From contig NZ_CP115669.1 in assembly GCF_029203285.1 (NCBI RefSeq), forward strand, positions 1,302,001 to 1,366,000: a stretch of 64,000 nt of DNA. The letters are read 5' to 3'. The notes beneath the pieces were generated by a model that was not told the origin of the DNA, did no database searches, and saw nothing but the letters and a program-made list of their open reading frames with translations. Positions 8,409-18,100 of the stretch are shown here, piece after piece (within the stretch, counting starts at the first letter, position 1; the number at the start of each line of letters is the position of its first letter). The stretch is from Pseudomonas sp. PSE14 (GTDB taxonomy: Bacteria > Pseudomonadota > Gammaproteobacteria > Pseudomonadales > Pseudomonadaceae). A program made the translations under genes and the position numbers.

Positions 8409-8530
8409 TTTACCAAAGCTTTACTTTGCGCAATCGCACCGGCGCCTGGCCGAAATGTCTGATCCTGTGAGACCGGAAGAATCTTTGCCCCGCATTCCCG
8501 CGGGGCTGCCGGCTCGATTCAGGAGGCGCC

Positions 8531-8707
8531 ATGCGTCGCATCTTCGCTGCTGTACTGCTCATCCTTCCGTTGACCGGTTGCGTGATTCACGAATACGACC
8601 ACGATCGCGGCTGGCATGACCGCGACTGGAATGACCGCCCGCACCGGGATTACCGCCGGGACTACCACGACCGCGATCACGATCGCTACGAGGGCTGGAG
8701 TCGCTGA
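8531..8707 (+). CDS. 58-residue lipoprotein with a His/Asp/Arg-rich tail
   Basis: An ATG at 8531 behind a strong RBS (AGGAGG, six bases upstream) opens a frame of 58 residues. The protein begins MRRIFAAVLLILPLTGC, a lipoprotein signal peptide with lipobox LTGC, so Cys17 should be lipidated. The mature tail is almost entirely His, Asp, Arg, Tyr and Trp in repeating HDRD, HRDY and DRDH units. Such a tail could bind divalent metals or bridge charged envelope polymers; this is inference. No family is recognised. It is followed at once by the convergent LysR gene. Confidence 0.7.
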   Translation: MRRIFAAVLLILPLTGCVIHEYDHDRGWHDRDWNDRPHRDYRRDYHDRDHDRYEGWSR

Positions 8708-8717
8708 GCCGTGACCG

Positions 8718-9629
8718 TCAGGACGCGTCGCGAAACGCCGCGTCCTCCTCCAGCAACAACGCGACGAACTGGCTGGCCGCAGGCGACAGGCTGCGGCTGG
8801 CGTGACGCACCAGGGCGTAGGCAGAGCCGCGCGCTGAAGCGTCGTCGCGGTTGGGCCAGGGCAGCACAGCCAGGCGCCCGGCCTGAACGTCTTCGGCCAC
8901 CACGTCCCAGGTGGCGAGGCAGAGTACGTCGCTGCCTTTCACCAATTCCTTGAGCATCAGCACGTCATCGCATTGCACGCTCAGCGGCTGCTCGCGCCCG
9001 AGGTTCCGGGCCAGGCGCTCCTGGGCGTCGCGCGGCAGGCGCGGGCCGGCCAGAGGGTAGTCGAGCAGGCGCTCCACGGACGGCTTCGTGTCGATCAAGG
9101 GATGCCCTGGGCGGCAGAACAGCACGCTGTGGTGTACCCGCAGCGGCAGGATGTCGAGGCGGCTGTCGCCTTCCAGCTCGCGGTAGTCGGCGATGAAGAG
9201 TTCGATTTCGTCGTCCAGCAGGCGTTGGTGCAACTTGCTCCAGTTCTCGATGGAGAGCAGCACCGACACCTTCGGGTGTGCGCTGCTGTAACGCGCGAGC
9301 ACCTGCGGCATCAGCCGTGCGGCGGGGAAGGGGCCGGCGCCCAGGCGCAGTTCGCCGGTCTCCAGGTCGGCCAGTTGCAGCACGGCATTCCTCAGCGCGC
9401 GGTCGCCGGCCAGCAGGCGACGGGCGTGCTCCAGCACCAGCCGGCCGTGGGCGGTGAGGGTCACGCCGCGCGGATTGCGATCCACCAGTTGGCAGTTCAA
9501 CTGGCCTTCCAATGCCTGGATGCTCCGCGACAGGGCGGGTTGGCTCAGGCTCACCGCGTCGGCGGCGCGGGCGAAGTGGCCGTGTTCGGCGAGGGCGACG
9601 AAATGGCGTAGCTGGCGGAGATCGCTCAT
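8718..9629 (-). CDS. sdsB1: LysR-family regulator, likely activator of the alkylsulfatase gene
   Basis: The 303-residue protein has an N-terminal winged helix-turn-helix (LRHFVALAEHGHFARAADAVSLSQPALSRSIQALE) and a LysR substrate-binding domain. It is divergent from the alkylsulfatase at 9727 with 97 bp between them, the arrangement of sdsB1/sdsA1 in P. aeruginosa (PA0739/PA0740). The known SdsB1 activates sdsA1 during growth on SDS. The ATG at 9629 is selected because the HTH starts four residues later; the upstream extension is not LysR-like and runs into the sdsA1 coding region. Confidence 0.85.
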   Translation of the reverse strand: MSDLRQLRHFVALAEHGHFARAADAVSLSQPALSRSIQALEGQLNCQLVDRNPRGVTLTAHGRLVLEHARRLLAGDRALRNAVLQLADLETGELRLGAGPFPAARLMPQVLARYSSAHPKVSVLLSIENWSKLHQRLLDDEIELFIADYRELEGDSRLDILPLRVHHSVLFCRPGHPLIDTKPSVERLLDYPLAGPRLPRDAQERLARNLGREQPLSVQCDDVLMLKELVKGSDVLCLATWDVVAEDVQAGRLAVLPWPNRDDASARGSAYALVRHASRSLSPAASQFVALLLEEDAAFRDAS

Positions 9630-9637
9630 GCGCTTCC

Positions 9638-9670
9638 TGCATTGATTGTGAAATTGGAATGCATTGGAAT
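9638..9670. promoter_or_regulatory. candidate LysR operator between sdsB1 and sdsA1
   Basis: The short divergent gap holds TGCATT (9638-9643) mirrored by AATGCA (9658-9663). Overlapping this are two direct copies of ATTGGAAT, at 9653-9660 and 9663-9670, ten bases apart. LysR regulators commonly bind interrupted dyads of this kind in divergent promoters. Binding by SdsB1 is inferred. Confidence 0.45.
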
Positions 9671-9726
9671 TATTAGCGCGACGGCCGGCATAGTGCGAGC
9701 ACAACAACAAATTCCGGAGTTCTCCG

Positions 9727-11700
9727 ATGTCCCGCCTTTCCGCCGCCGTTCTGCTGGCCAGTTTCTGCCCCGGCCTGCTCGCCGCCGCCGAGCAGCCCAA
9801 GCCGCCCACCGAGTTCACCATCGCCGCCCAGCAGAAGGTGCGCGAGTCGCTGCCGTTCTCCGACCGCGCCGACTTCGACCGGGTGGAGAAGGGGCTGATC
9901 AAGCGCCCGGAGAACCTGGTGATCAAGAACGAGGACGGCAGCACCGCCTGGCAACTGGGCAGCTACGACTTCCTCAATGCCGGCAAGGACATCGACAGCA
10001 TCAACCCGAGCCTGCAACGCCAGGCCCTGCTGAACCTGAAATACGGCCTGTACAAGGTCGCCGACGGCATCTACCAGGTGCGTGGCTTCGACCTCGCCAA
10101 CATCACCTTCGTCGAGGGCAAGAGCGGCTGGATCGTCATCGACACCCTGACCACCCCGGCTACCGCCAAGGCGGCTTATGCGCTGGTCAGCCAGGAGCTG
10201 GGACAGAAGCCGATCCGCGCGGTCATCTATACCCACGCCCACGTCGATCATTTCGGCGGGGTGAAGGGGCTGGTGACTCCGGAGCAGGTCGACAAGGGCG
10301 AGGTGCAGATCATCGCGCCCAAGGGCTTCATGGAGGCGGCGATCAAGGAGAACGTGCTGGCCGGCAACGCCATGATCCGCCGTGCCACCTTCCAGTACGG
10401 CACCCTGCTGCCCAAGGGTGCGCAGGGCCAGGTCGACATGGCCATCGGCAAGGGCGTGGCGCGCGGGCCGTTGAGCATCCTGGCGCCGACCAAGGTGATC
10501 GAGGGCGACTTGCAGGAGCTGGAGATCGACGGCGTGCCGGTCACCTTCCAGAACACCCCGGGCACCGAGTCGCCCGCCGAAATGAACGTCTGGCTGCCGC
10601 AGCAGAAGGCGTTGCTGATGTCCGAGAACGTCACCGGCACGCTGCATAACCTCTACACCCTGCGCGGCGCCGAGACCCGCGACGCGCTGGGCTGGAGCAA
10701 GTACATCAACGAGGCGCTGCACCGCTACGGCGACAAGGCCGAGGTACTGCTCGCCTCGCACAACTGGCCGCGCTGGGGACACGACGACATCGTCCGTACC
10801 CTGGAAAAACAACGTGACCTGTATGGCTTCCTGAACGACCAGACCCTGTACCTGGCCAACCAGGGCGTGACCATCAACCAGATCCACGAGCGCTTCCGGG
10901 TGCCGCCGGAGCTGGCCAACGAGTGGTACAACCGGGGCTACCACGGCAGCGTCAGCCACAACGTGCGGGCGGTGGTGAACAAGTACCTGGGCTACTACGA
11001 CGGCAACCCGGCGACCCTCAACCCGATGGCGCCGGAGGACTCGGCGAAGAAGTACGTGGAGTTCATGGGCGGCGCCGATCACCTGCTGCAACTGGCGAAG
11101 CAGTCCTACGACAAGGGCGAGTACCGCTGGGTGGTCGAGGTGGTCAACAAGCTGGTCTTCGCCGATCCGTCCAACCAGGCCGCCCGCGACCTGCAGGCCG
11201 ACGCCCTGGAACAGCTCGGCTACCAGTCGGAGAACGCCGGCTGGCGCAACAGCTACCTGGTGGCTGCGCAGGAGCTGCGCAACGGCGTACCGCGTGACCA
11301 GCCGTCGCTGCGGGTCACCAGTTCCGACGCCCTGGCGGCGATGGATACCGGCCTGTTGTTCGATTACCTCGGCGTGCGCCTGAACGCGCAGAAGGCCGAG
11401 GGTGAGGACCTGAGCATCAACCTGGTGCTGCCGGACGTGAAGGAACAGTACCTGCTGGAGCTGAAGAACTCGCACCTGAACAACATCAAGGGCGTGCAGA
11501 ACGAGAATGCCGGGCAGACCGTCACCATCGATCGCGCCGACCTCAACCGCCTGCTGCTCAAGGAAGTCTCGCCGGTGCGCCTGGTGTTCGAGGGCAAGCT
11601 CAAGAGCTCGGGCAATCCGCTGCTGCTGGCCAAGCTGTTCGGCATGCTCGACGACTTCGACTTCTGGTTCGACATCGTCACCCCGCCGCAGAAGAGCTGA
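9727..11700 (+). CDS. sdsA1: secreted/periplasmic linear alkylsulfatase (metallo-beta-lactamase fold)
   Basis: The 657-residue protein starts with a signal peptide ([19 protein letters not shown]). The catalytic domain carries [10 protein letters not shown] at residues 169-178, with His170, His172, Asp174 and His175 expected to bind the two zinc ions. A dimerisation region follows, and a C-terminal SCP2-like domain (about residue 530 to the end) is thought to recruit hydrophobic substrate. The family hydrolyses primary alkyl sulfates such as SDS to the alcohol and sulfate, feeding fatty-alcohol oxidation. The divergent LysR gene supports the sdsA1 identity. A strong terminator follows immediately. 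Confidence 0.9.
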   Translation: MSRLSAAVLLASFCPGLLAAAEQPKPPTEFTIAAQQKVRESLPFSDRADFDRVEKGLIKRPENLVIKNEDGSTAWQLGSYDFLNAGKDIDSINPSLQRQALLNLKYGLYKVADGIYQVRGFDLANITFVEGKSGWIVIDTLTTPATAKAAYALVSQELGQKPIRAVIYTHAHVDHFGGVKGLVTPEQVDKGEVQIIAPKGFMEAAIKENVLAGNAMIRRATFQYGTLLPKGAQGQVDMAIGKGVARGPLSILAPTKVIEGDLQELEIDGVPVTFQNTPGTESPAEMNVWLPQQKALLMSENVTGTLHNLYTLRGAETRDALGWSKYINEALHRYGDKAEVLLASHNWPRWGHDDIVRTLEKQRDLYGFLNDQTLYLANQGVTINQIHERFRVPPELANEWYNRGYHGSVSHNVRAVVNKYLGYYDGNPATLNPMAPEDSAKKYVEFMGGADHLLQLAKQSYDKGEYRWVVEVVNKLVFADPSNQAARDLQADALEQLGYQSENAGWRNSYLVAAQELRNGVPRDQPSLRVTSSDALAAMDTGLLFDYLGVRLNAQKAEGEDLSINLVLPDVKEQYLLELKNSHLNNIKGVQNENAGQTVTIDRADLNRLLLKEVSPVRLVFEGKLKSSGNPLLLAKLFGMLDDFDFWFDIVTPPQKS

Positions 11701-11723
11701 TCCCACCTCCCTCCCGCCGACCG

Positions 11724-11765
11724 ACAATGGCACAGTGCTTGATTGCATTGTGCCATTGTTTTTTT
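11724..11765 (+). terminator. rho-independent terminator of sdsA1
   Basis: ACAATGGCACAGTG (11724-11737) pairs with CATTGTGCCATTGT (11746-11759), a 14-bp stem with one G-U pair. A run of T residues to 11765 follows. It lies 24 bp behind the sdsA1 stop and separates it from lapG. Confidence 0.85.
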
Positions 11766-11841
11766 CGCGACCAGCTTGCACCATGCCGCTCCGGCGTACG
11801 CCTGGCCAGGCGTGCGTCTTCGCAGTCGAGAAGTCGCGATC

Positions 11842-12540
11842 GTGTCCAGCTGTTCCATCCGTGCGTTGCGCCGTTATCGGCCCGCAGCCCTGTTCCTGGC
11901 GCTGGCGGTGTCGCTCGCCGTGCTGGCTGGCGCGCAACCGGATGCCTGGGACTTCCGCCTGATCGCGCAACGCGCCGAATCGCTCTACGGCCCGCTGGGT
12001 GAGGGACGGGCGCGCATCGACGCCTGGCAGCGCCTGCTCGAGGAGTCCGGCGGCCTGCCCGAGGGCGAGCAGCTGCAGGCGGTCAACCGCTTCTTCAACG
12101 CGCAACTGCGCTTCACCGACGACATCAGCCTGTGGGGCGACGTGGACTACTGGGCGACGCCGGTGGAGGCGCTGCTCAAGGGCGCTGGCGATTGCGAGGA
12201 CTTCGCCATCGCCAAGTACATCAGCCTGCGTCATCTCGGCGTGCCGGCCCAGAAGCTGCGTATCACCTACGTCAAGGCGCTGCGCCTGAACCAGGCGCAC
12301 ATGGTTCTGACGTACTACCCCCGCCCCGATGCGGTACCGCTGGTGCTGGACAACCTGATCGGCAGCCTGCTGCCGGCCAGCCAGCGCACCGACCTGCAAC
12401 CGGTGTACGCCTTCAACGGCGAAGGGCTGTGGCTGGCCAACGCCAGTGGCGGCAAGCAGGTCGGCGACAGCAAGCGGCTGTCTCGCTGGCAGGACCTGCT
12501 GAAGAAAATGAAAGCCGAAGGCTTTCCCCTGAACGAATGA
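11842..12540 (+). CDS. lapG: LapG-type periplasmic cysteine protease that releases the adhesin
   Basis: A bacterial transglutaminase-like cysteine protease of 232 residues. GDCEDFAIAK contains Cys118; with His153 (NQAHMVL) and Asp170 (LVLDNL) it forms the expected triad, with spacing like that of P. fluorescens LapG. A hydrophobic signal (AALFLALAVSLAVLAGA) directs it to the periplasm, where LapG cuts the LapA N-terminus when LapD does not hold it. It is followed 15 bp later by lapD. The GTG at 11842 is chosen because it gives a compact signal peptide; the ATG at 11743 would start inside the terminator of sdsA1. Start is uncertain, function is firm. Confidence 0.85.
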   Translation: MSSCSIRALRRYRPAALFLALAVSLAVLAGAQPDAWDFRLIAQRAESLYGPLGEGRARIDAWQRLLEESGGLPEGEQLQAVNRFFNAQLRFTDDISLWGDVDYWATPVEALLKGAGDCEDFAIAKYISLRHLGVPAQKLRITYVKALRLNQAHMVLTYYPRPDAVPLVLDNLIGSLLPASQRTDLQPVYAFNGEGLWLANASGGKQVGDSKRLSRWQDLLKKMKAEGFPLNE

Positions 12541-12555
12541 GAGCGTGGAGACACG

Positions 12556-14499
12556 ATGTCCCTGTTCAAACAATTGCTCATCGCCATCTGCCTGTTCCTG
12601 CTGGTCGCCTTCAGCGGCAGCTTCATGGTCAGCCTGGAAAGCTCCCGCGAGCAGTACGTCAACCAGCTGCGCTCCCACGCCCAGGACGCCGCGACGGCGC
12701 TGGGGCTGTCGCTCACGCCGAACATCGACGATCCGGCGATGGTCGAGCTGATGGTCAGCTCGATCTTCGACAGCGGCTACTTCGAGAGCATCCGCGTGGT
12801 CGACCTGGCCAGCGGCAAGGTGATCGTCGAGCGTACCGGCGTGCCGGACGCGCTGGCAGCCAAGGTGCCGCAATGGTTCGTTGCGCTGATCGACCTGCAT
12901 TCGGCCGGCGGTGACGCCATCGTCAGCCGCGGCTGGACCCAGGCTGCGCGGGTCGAGGTGCTCAGCCACCCGATGTTCGCCATCGCCAAGCTCTGGCAAA
13001 GCGCGCTGGGCAGCCTGCTGTGGCTGGCCCTGTGTGGGGTGGCCAGCGGCGTGCTCGGGGCGGTCCTGCTGCGTCGCCAACTGAGGCCGCTGGATTACAT
13101 GGTGGAGCAGTCCCACGCCATTGCCCGCCGCGAATTCCTCAGCGTGCCCGAGCTGCCGCGCACGCCGGAACTGCGCCGCGTGGTGCAGGCGATGAACCAG
13201 ATGGTTGAGAAGCTCAAGGCGCTGTTCCAGGAGCAGGCCGAACGCAGCGAGCGGCTGCGCGACGAGGCCTATCTGGACAGCCTGACCGGCCTGGGCAACC
13301 GGCGCTTCTTCGATATGCAGTTGCACGCCCGGTTGAGCGCCGAGGACCAGGTCGGCAGCGGGCTGTTGCTGGTCCTGCGGGTGCGTGACCTGGCCGGCCT
13401 GAACCAGCGCCTGGGCGGCCAGCGTGTCGACCAGTTGCTCAAGGCGGTCGCCGATCAACTGCGCCTGGCCGGGCAGGGCCTTGGCGCTGGCCTGACCCTG
13501 GCGCGCAGCCGGGGCGGCGAGTTCGTGATGCTGGCGCCGGGGCTGATGCCCGAGGAGGCGTCGGCCCTGGCGATGCGCCTGGAGACCATGCTGGCGACCC
13601 TGGCCAGCACCGGGGCAAGCGATGTGAGCCCGGTGGCGAGCATGGGGCTGGTGCCTTTCGTTTCCGGTGAGTCGGCGCAGGCACTGCTGGTGCTGGCCGA
13701 TGAGGCGCTGGCCCTGGCCGAGCGTGAGGGGGAGCGCTGCTGGGCGTTCCTGCAGAGTGGGGCCAGCCCGGTCGCCGAAGAGCGCCATGCCTGGCACCAG
13801 TTGCTGGAGCAGGCCCTGGCACACAGGCGCTTCCAGTTGTATTTCCAGCCAGTGGTGGCGTGCAACGAGCCCACCCGGATACTGCACTACAAGGTGCTCT
13901 CGCGCCTGCCGGACGGGCAGGGCGGCCACATCGCCGCCGGACGCTTCCTGCCCTGGTTGGATCGCTTCGGCTGGACCGCGCGGCTCGACCTGCTGATGCT
14001 GGAAAGCGTACTCGCCGACCTGGCCCGCCACGACCGGCCACTGGCGCTGAACCTGTCGGCGGCGCTGCTGCGCGATGAGTGGGCCACCGGGCGGGTGTTT
14101 GACCTGTTGCGTCAGCATCCGCAGTTCGCCGGACGCCTGACCCTGGAGCTGGAGGAAGACCAGTTGCCGGCCCAGGCAGTGCTGGAAACCCTGACCCGCC
14201 GCCTGCATGAGCTGGGTTACAGCCTGAGCCTGCAGCATTTCGGTGGACGCTTCAGCATGATCGGCAACCTGGCTCGCCTGGGCCTGGCCTACCTGAAGGT
14301 GGACGGCAGCCACATCCGCGCCATCGACCAGGAGAACGACAAGCGCCTGTTCATCGAAGCCATGCAGCGCGCCGCACACAGCATCGACCTGCCGCTGATC
14401 GCCGAGCGGGTGGAGACGGCTGGGGAATTCCGCGTACTGCGCGAGATGGGGATTCAGGGGGCGCAGGGACAATTGTTTGGCGGGCCTGCGCCGTGGTGA
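12556..14499 (+). CDS. lapD: LapD-type c-di-GMP receptor (degenerate GGDEF-EAL)
   Basis: The 647-residue protein has a membrane helix at residues 6-25, a periplasmic output domain (about 26-150), a second helix (about 155-177), a HAMP linker, then GGDEF and EAL domains. The cyclase motif reads RGGEF (319-323) and the EAL motif reads KVL (446-448). Both are degenerate, as in P. fluorescens LapD, which binds c-di-GMP without making or cleaving it. When loaded it sequesters LapG through the periplasmic domain and so protects the adhesin. It sits in an apparent operon behind lapG, with its target LapA next door. Confidence 0.9.
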   Translation: MSLFKQLLIAICLFLLVAFSGSFMVSLESSREQYVNQLRSHAQDAATALGLSLTPNIDDPAMVELMVSSIFDSGYFESIRVVDLASGKVIVERTGVPDALAAKVPQWFVALIDLHSAGGDAIVSRGWTQAARVEVLSHPMFAIAKLWQSALGSLLWLALCGVASGVLGAVLLRRQLRPLDYMVEQSHAIARREFLSVPELPRTPELRRVVQAMNQMVEKLKALFQEQAERSERLRDEAYLDSLTGLGNRRFFDMQLHARLSAEDQVGSGLLLVLRVRDLAGLNQRLGGQRVDQLLKAVADQLRLAGQGLGAGLTLARSRGGEFVMLAPGLMPEEASALAMRLETMLATLASTGASDVSPVASMGLVPFVSGESAQALLVLADEALALAEREGERCWAFLQSGASPVAEERHAWHQLLEQALAHRRFQLYFQPVVACNEPTRILHYKVLSRLPDGQGGHIAAGRFLPWLDRFGWTARLDLLMLESVLADLARHDRPLALNLSAALLRDEWATGRVFDLLRQHPQFAGRLTLELEEDQLPAQAVLETLTRRLHELGYSLSLQHFGGRFSMIGNLARLGLAYLKVDGSHIRAIDQENDKRLFIEAMQRAAHSIDLPLIAERVETAGEFRVLREMGIQGAQGQLFGGPAPW

Positions 14500-14525
14500 A
14501 GGTGTGCTGAATCCATGATCCGGAC

Positions 14526-14685
14526 GTAGGGCGTACAACCGTTCGCGGTGGTACGCCGTTACACCGAAGGTATCGTCGGTTGCATGGTCAGGTTCGGAGT
14601 GCCCCGAGCGGCTCCGTGGTCGGGCCCGAAGTGCTCTGAGACTATGGTTAAACGGCGTATAACGTCGAGCGTTATACGCCCTACG
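14526..14685. repeat. ~160-bp two-hairpin intergenic repeat, copy 2
   Basis: The order is the same as at 1924-2086: a GGCGTACAACCG-type hairpin, a conserved middle including CGGAGTGCCC and GGCTCCGTGGTCGG, then the hairpin GGCGTATAACG/CGTTATACGCC. It lies between the convergent lapD and small lap-linked gene. Confidence 0.75.
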
Positions 14686-14739
14686 CTCCTCGCCCACAGG
14701 CTTTGCAGGGCGCCTTTCCCTGCAAATGAAAACTGGGCC

Positions 14740-15072
14740 TCAGATCAGCCCCGTTTCCTCATCGTCATTGATCAACCGGGTCAGCCCGCCCAGGGCCTCA
14801 CGGGCCTGGGTCCGGTTGAGCAGCTTGGAGCGCGCCGCCGGCGGCAGGTCGGTGATACGGATGACGCCCTTGGCGATCAGCACCGAGATCAGGTCGTCCA
14901 GCACCCGAATCATGTCCAGGTCGCTCTGCTTGAGGTGCAGCAGGCTGCTCTCGGCGGCCTGCCAGGCCAGGATGTCCGGATGGTCGGCCGGCAGCGTTCC
15001 GGTCATCCCTTCGAACTCGGCGTCTTCGACGCGCGCCAGTTTTCCTTCGGCGTTGCGCTGGATGTACAGCAT
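14740..15072 (-). CDS. conserved small protein between lapD and lapA, function unknown
   Basis: The 110-residue soluble protein has no signal peptide. It starts MLYIQRNAEGKLARVEDAEF, continues with a helical region (LKQSDLDMIRVLDDLISVLIAKGVI) and ends acidic (NDDEETGLI). The ATG at 15072 is taken because the conserved-looking sequence begins there. Similar short proteins in Pseudomonas databases are, as I recall, often labelled as tryptophan synthase beta-like, which is not supported by any catalytic feature here. It lies downstream of lapA on the same strand, with a hairpin between. A role in Lap biology is possible but inferred only from position. Confidence 0.65.
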   Translation of the reverse strand: MLYIQRNAEGKLARVEDAEFEGMTGTLPADHPDILAWQAAESSLLHLKQSDLDMIRVLDDLISVLIAKGVIRITDLPPAARSKLLNRTQAREALGGLTRLINDDEETGLI

Positions 15073-15104
15073 CGACCCGTCCCCATTGTCGGATGTGAAA
15101 GTAC

Positions 15105-15140
15105 GCCAGCGGCGCCATCGCAAAGGATGGCGCCGCTGGC
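15105..15140 (-). terminator. perfect 15-bp hairpin behind lapA
   Basis: GCCAGCGGCGCCATC (15105-15119) and GATGGCGCCGCTGGC (15126-15140) are exact inverted copies with a six-base loop. The hairpin lies 47 bp beyond the lapA stop and 33 bp before the small gene. No long T run follows on either strand, so it may end or only attenuate lapA transcripts, or protect the mRNA 3' end. Confidence 0.55.
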
Positions 15141-15186
15141 GCGATGGCTGAGCCTGACTCTTTCGCTGCCTGGCGGCAACGGGGAA

Positions 15187-18100
15187 TCAGTGATGCTCAG
15201 TCTTGACCACGGGATCGGAGCCCGCCACCAGTTTGTTGACGATCTCGGTGGAGGTCGAACCGTAGCTGGTCAAGTCAACGCCGCTCAGCTTGATGGTGAC
15301 GTCTGCACCGCTGTTGACCTGGCCGGTGGTGCTCACCTGCAGGGTCGAGGTGCTGGTGTCTACCTTCAGGTAGCTGAGGATGTCGTTCTGCGCGGCATCC
15401 GGCAGCAGGTCGCTGATGTCGATGCGGTCGCCTTCACCGGCATTGAAGTCGGTGATGGTGTCGTTGCCGATGTCGCCGGCCTTCCAGATGAAGGTGTCCG
15501 CACCCGCACCGCCGGTGAGGATGTCGTTGCCCTGGCCGCCGGTGAGCTGGTCGCTGCCGGTGCCACCCAGCAGGATGTCATTGCCGCCCTCGCCGAACAG
15601 GAAGTCGTTGCCGCCCTGGCCGTAGAGGATGTCGTTGCCGTCGCCACCGTAGAGATTGTCGCTGCCGCCACGGGTGTCGCCGTCGACGTTGAACAGCGCA
15701 TGGTTCTCCTTGATGAAGCTGTACATCTCCTCGGAGGTCGCTACGTGGCCGTTCTTCAGTTCCAGGAACGCCGACAGCGCGCTGACGCCGGAGCCCGCTG
15801 GCAGCTCGGCCGGCTTGACCGGGTTGCCGTTGACGCCCCAGGGCAGGTTGTCGGTGTTGATGCTGTCACCGAAGACGATGTCGTTGCCCGAGCCTGCGTG
15901 GACGGTGTCGTTGCCCGAGGGCGCGAGGTCCGAGCTGCTGGAGCCACCGTGCAGGGCGGCATTGAGCTGGTCGGCCTGGGTGACGATATCGACCTGGCCG
16001 ACCGGGGCAGTGACCAGGTCGTTCCGGGTGATGTTGTCGATGGTGACGGTGGCGTTGTCGTTGTTGCCTTTGCTCGTGTAGTCGTTGAGCTCGAAGTCCA
16101 GGCGATAGGTGCCTTCGCCCACGGCGTTGGTGGTGAAGTTGCTGCCGCCGGTATTGAAGGCGATGGTGTGCTGCTCGACCTGATCCCAGCCGCCGTCGGC
16201 CCGCTGCTTCTCCAGGGTCCAGGTGAATTGGTCGCCCTTGGTCAGGTTCTTGGTGAAGTCGAAGCTGAAGGTCGAGGTCTTGCCCGCCGCGACCGACAGG
16301 TTCGAGCTGATGGCAGTGCTGGCGCCGCTCTTGACGTGGGTGTCCATCATCTGCAGCTTGCCGCCGCTGACGCTGACCGAGCCATTGCCGTCGGTGGCCT
16401 TGCTCCATCCGCTGGGCAGGCTGGCGCTGCCGCCCTCGAAGTCGAACAGGGTGGTGCCCTTGTAATAGGTCACGGAGCCCGCGCCGGTGACATTGGTGTT
16501 GTCGAAGTACTTGAGCGTTGCTTCGTTGACGTTGGTGCCGATGCCGATCGCACGGACCTCGCTGAGCGCCGACAGGTTGGCGAAGGCCTGCGTGGTGTTC
16601 TGCATCAGACTGCCGCTGCCGGTGGACTCGGTCGGGTCGCCGTCGGTGAGGAACAGCGTGACGTTCTCGTTGCCGTTCTGCTGACCGTTGAACCAGTTCA
16701 CCGCCTGGCCGAACGCCTCCTGGTAGTCGGTACCGCCGCCAGCCTGCAAGCCCTCGTACTGCGAGTTGCCGATGGCATCGGTCAACAGCTTGATGTTGGC
16801 ATCGGTCAGGTCATTCACGCTGACCTTGATGCTGGCGGTGCTGTTGAAGCCGATCAGCGCGATGTTGATCACGCCATCGTGGCCCTTCAGCTGGTCGGCC
16901 AGTTTGAGCAGCGCGTCCTTGACCAGCTTCATCCGCGTGTCGTTGTAGTTCCAGGTGCTCCACCCGGCCAGGTTGTCGCCCATGCTGCCGGAAGTATCGA
17001 CGATCAGGGCGATGTTGTAGTTGGTGCCCGGCTGGGTGACGGTCAGGATGCCGCCCACATCGCCCAGGATCACGTCATCGCCCGGGCCGCCGGTCAGGGT
17101 GTTGTCGCCGTTGGGATCGGTGCCGGGGATCTGTACCTGGCCGACATGGATGTCGAAGCCGTGGGTCGCCGAGGTATCCACGCCACCATTGGCGGTGCCG
17201 CCGCTGTCCTGCACGGCGAAGTCGAAGTGCGCGTTGCTGCCCGCGGCGTCCGGCACGAAGGTCAACTTGCCGCTGGCGATGGCGCTGGGGTCGATGGCCT
17301 GGCCGGCCACGACCTTGCTGCCGTCGAGCCACAGGGTGCCGGTATCGGGCAGGGACTTGATGATGACGGCCTGCAGGCCCTGGGACTGGCCGTCCGCGCT
17401 GTCGTTGAAGGCGAAGTCGTTCAGCCCGAAGGTATAGGTCTTGCCGGTGTAGATGCTGGCCGTGGCATCTGCCGACAGCGGCGCGTCGTTCACCGAGTTG
17501 ACGTTCAGGGTGATGGTGTTCGGCGTCGGATCGAAGGCACCAGCGCTGTCCTTCACCGAGAAGGTGAAGTCGGCGTAATGGTTGCCGCTGGCGTTGGCCG
17601 CCGGGGTGAACACCAGGCCGCCCAATTGGCTGGCGGCGATCACCTGGCCGGCGATCACGGCTACACCGTTGAGGGTCAGGCTGCCGGCGGTCGGCAGGCC
17701 GTCGATACGTACGGCGCTCAGGCTGTCGCCATGGTCCACGTCAGTGAAGCCGAAGTCGGCGGCGCTGAAGGTGCGGCTGCTGTCCTCGTTGAGGGTGATG
17801 CTGTTGTCGGCGCCACTGGGGGCGTCGTTGACCGCGTGTACCTGGATGTCCAGCGGCAGGGTGGTGGTCGCCTGGTCGTGGTTGCTCGCCTCGGTGGAGG
17901 TGGCGTTCACCTGCAGGGTAATAGTGCCGTTGGCATTGGCCGGCGGGGTGAAGGTCAGGGTGGAGAGGTTCCAGCCGGTGACGTCCACACTGCCGTTGCT
18001 GGCGTCGGCGGTGAAGCTGTGGATGCCGTCGCTCAGGGTGGCCCCATTGGGGATGCCACTGATGCTGATCGACAGGCTTTCCGAACCGTCGGTATCGACC

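Noticed and set aside
8487-8506. GC hairpin GCCCCGC/GCGGGGC as a firm terminator of the DUF1145 gene
   Set aside because: No T run on either strand and only a 7-bp stem; mentioned with the gene but not called as a terminator.
11743-11841. Longer lapG start at ATG 11743
   Set aside because: It lies inside the sdsA1 terminator stem-loop and adds non-conserved residues before the signal peptide; the GTG at 11842 is more plausible.
12556-14499. LapD as an active diguanylate cyclase or phosphodiesterase
   Set aside because: The GGDEF and EAL motifs are replaced by RGGEF and KVL, and the context with lapG and lapA fits the receptor role.
9673-14697. A 1,674-codon minus-strand frame across sdsA1, lapG and lapD
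   Set aside because: It is antisense to three well-supported genes and reads as His/Gln/Arg/Val-rich low-complexity text, typical of shadow frames in GC-rich Pseudomonas DNA.
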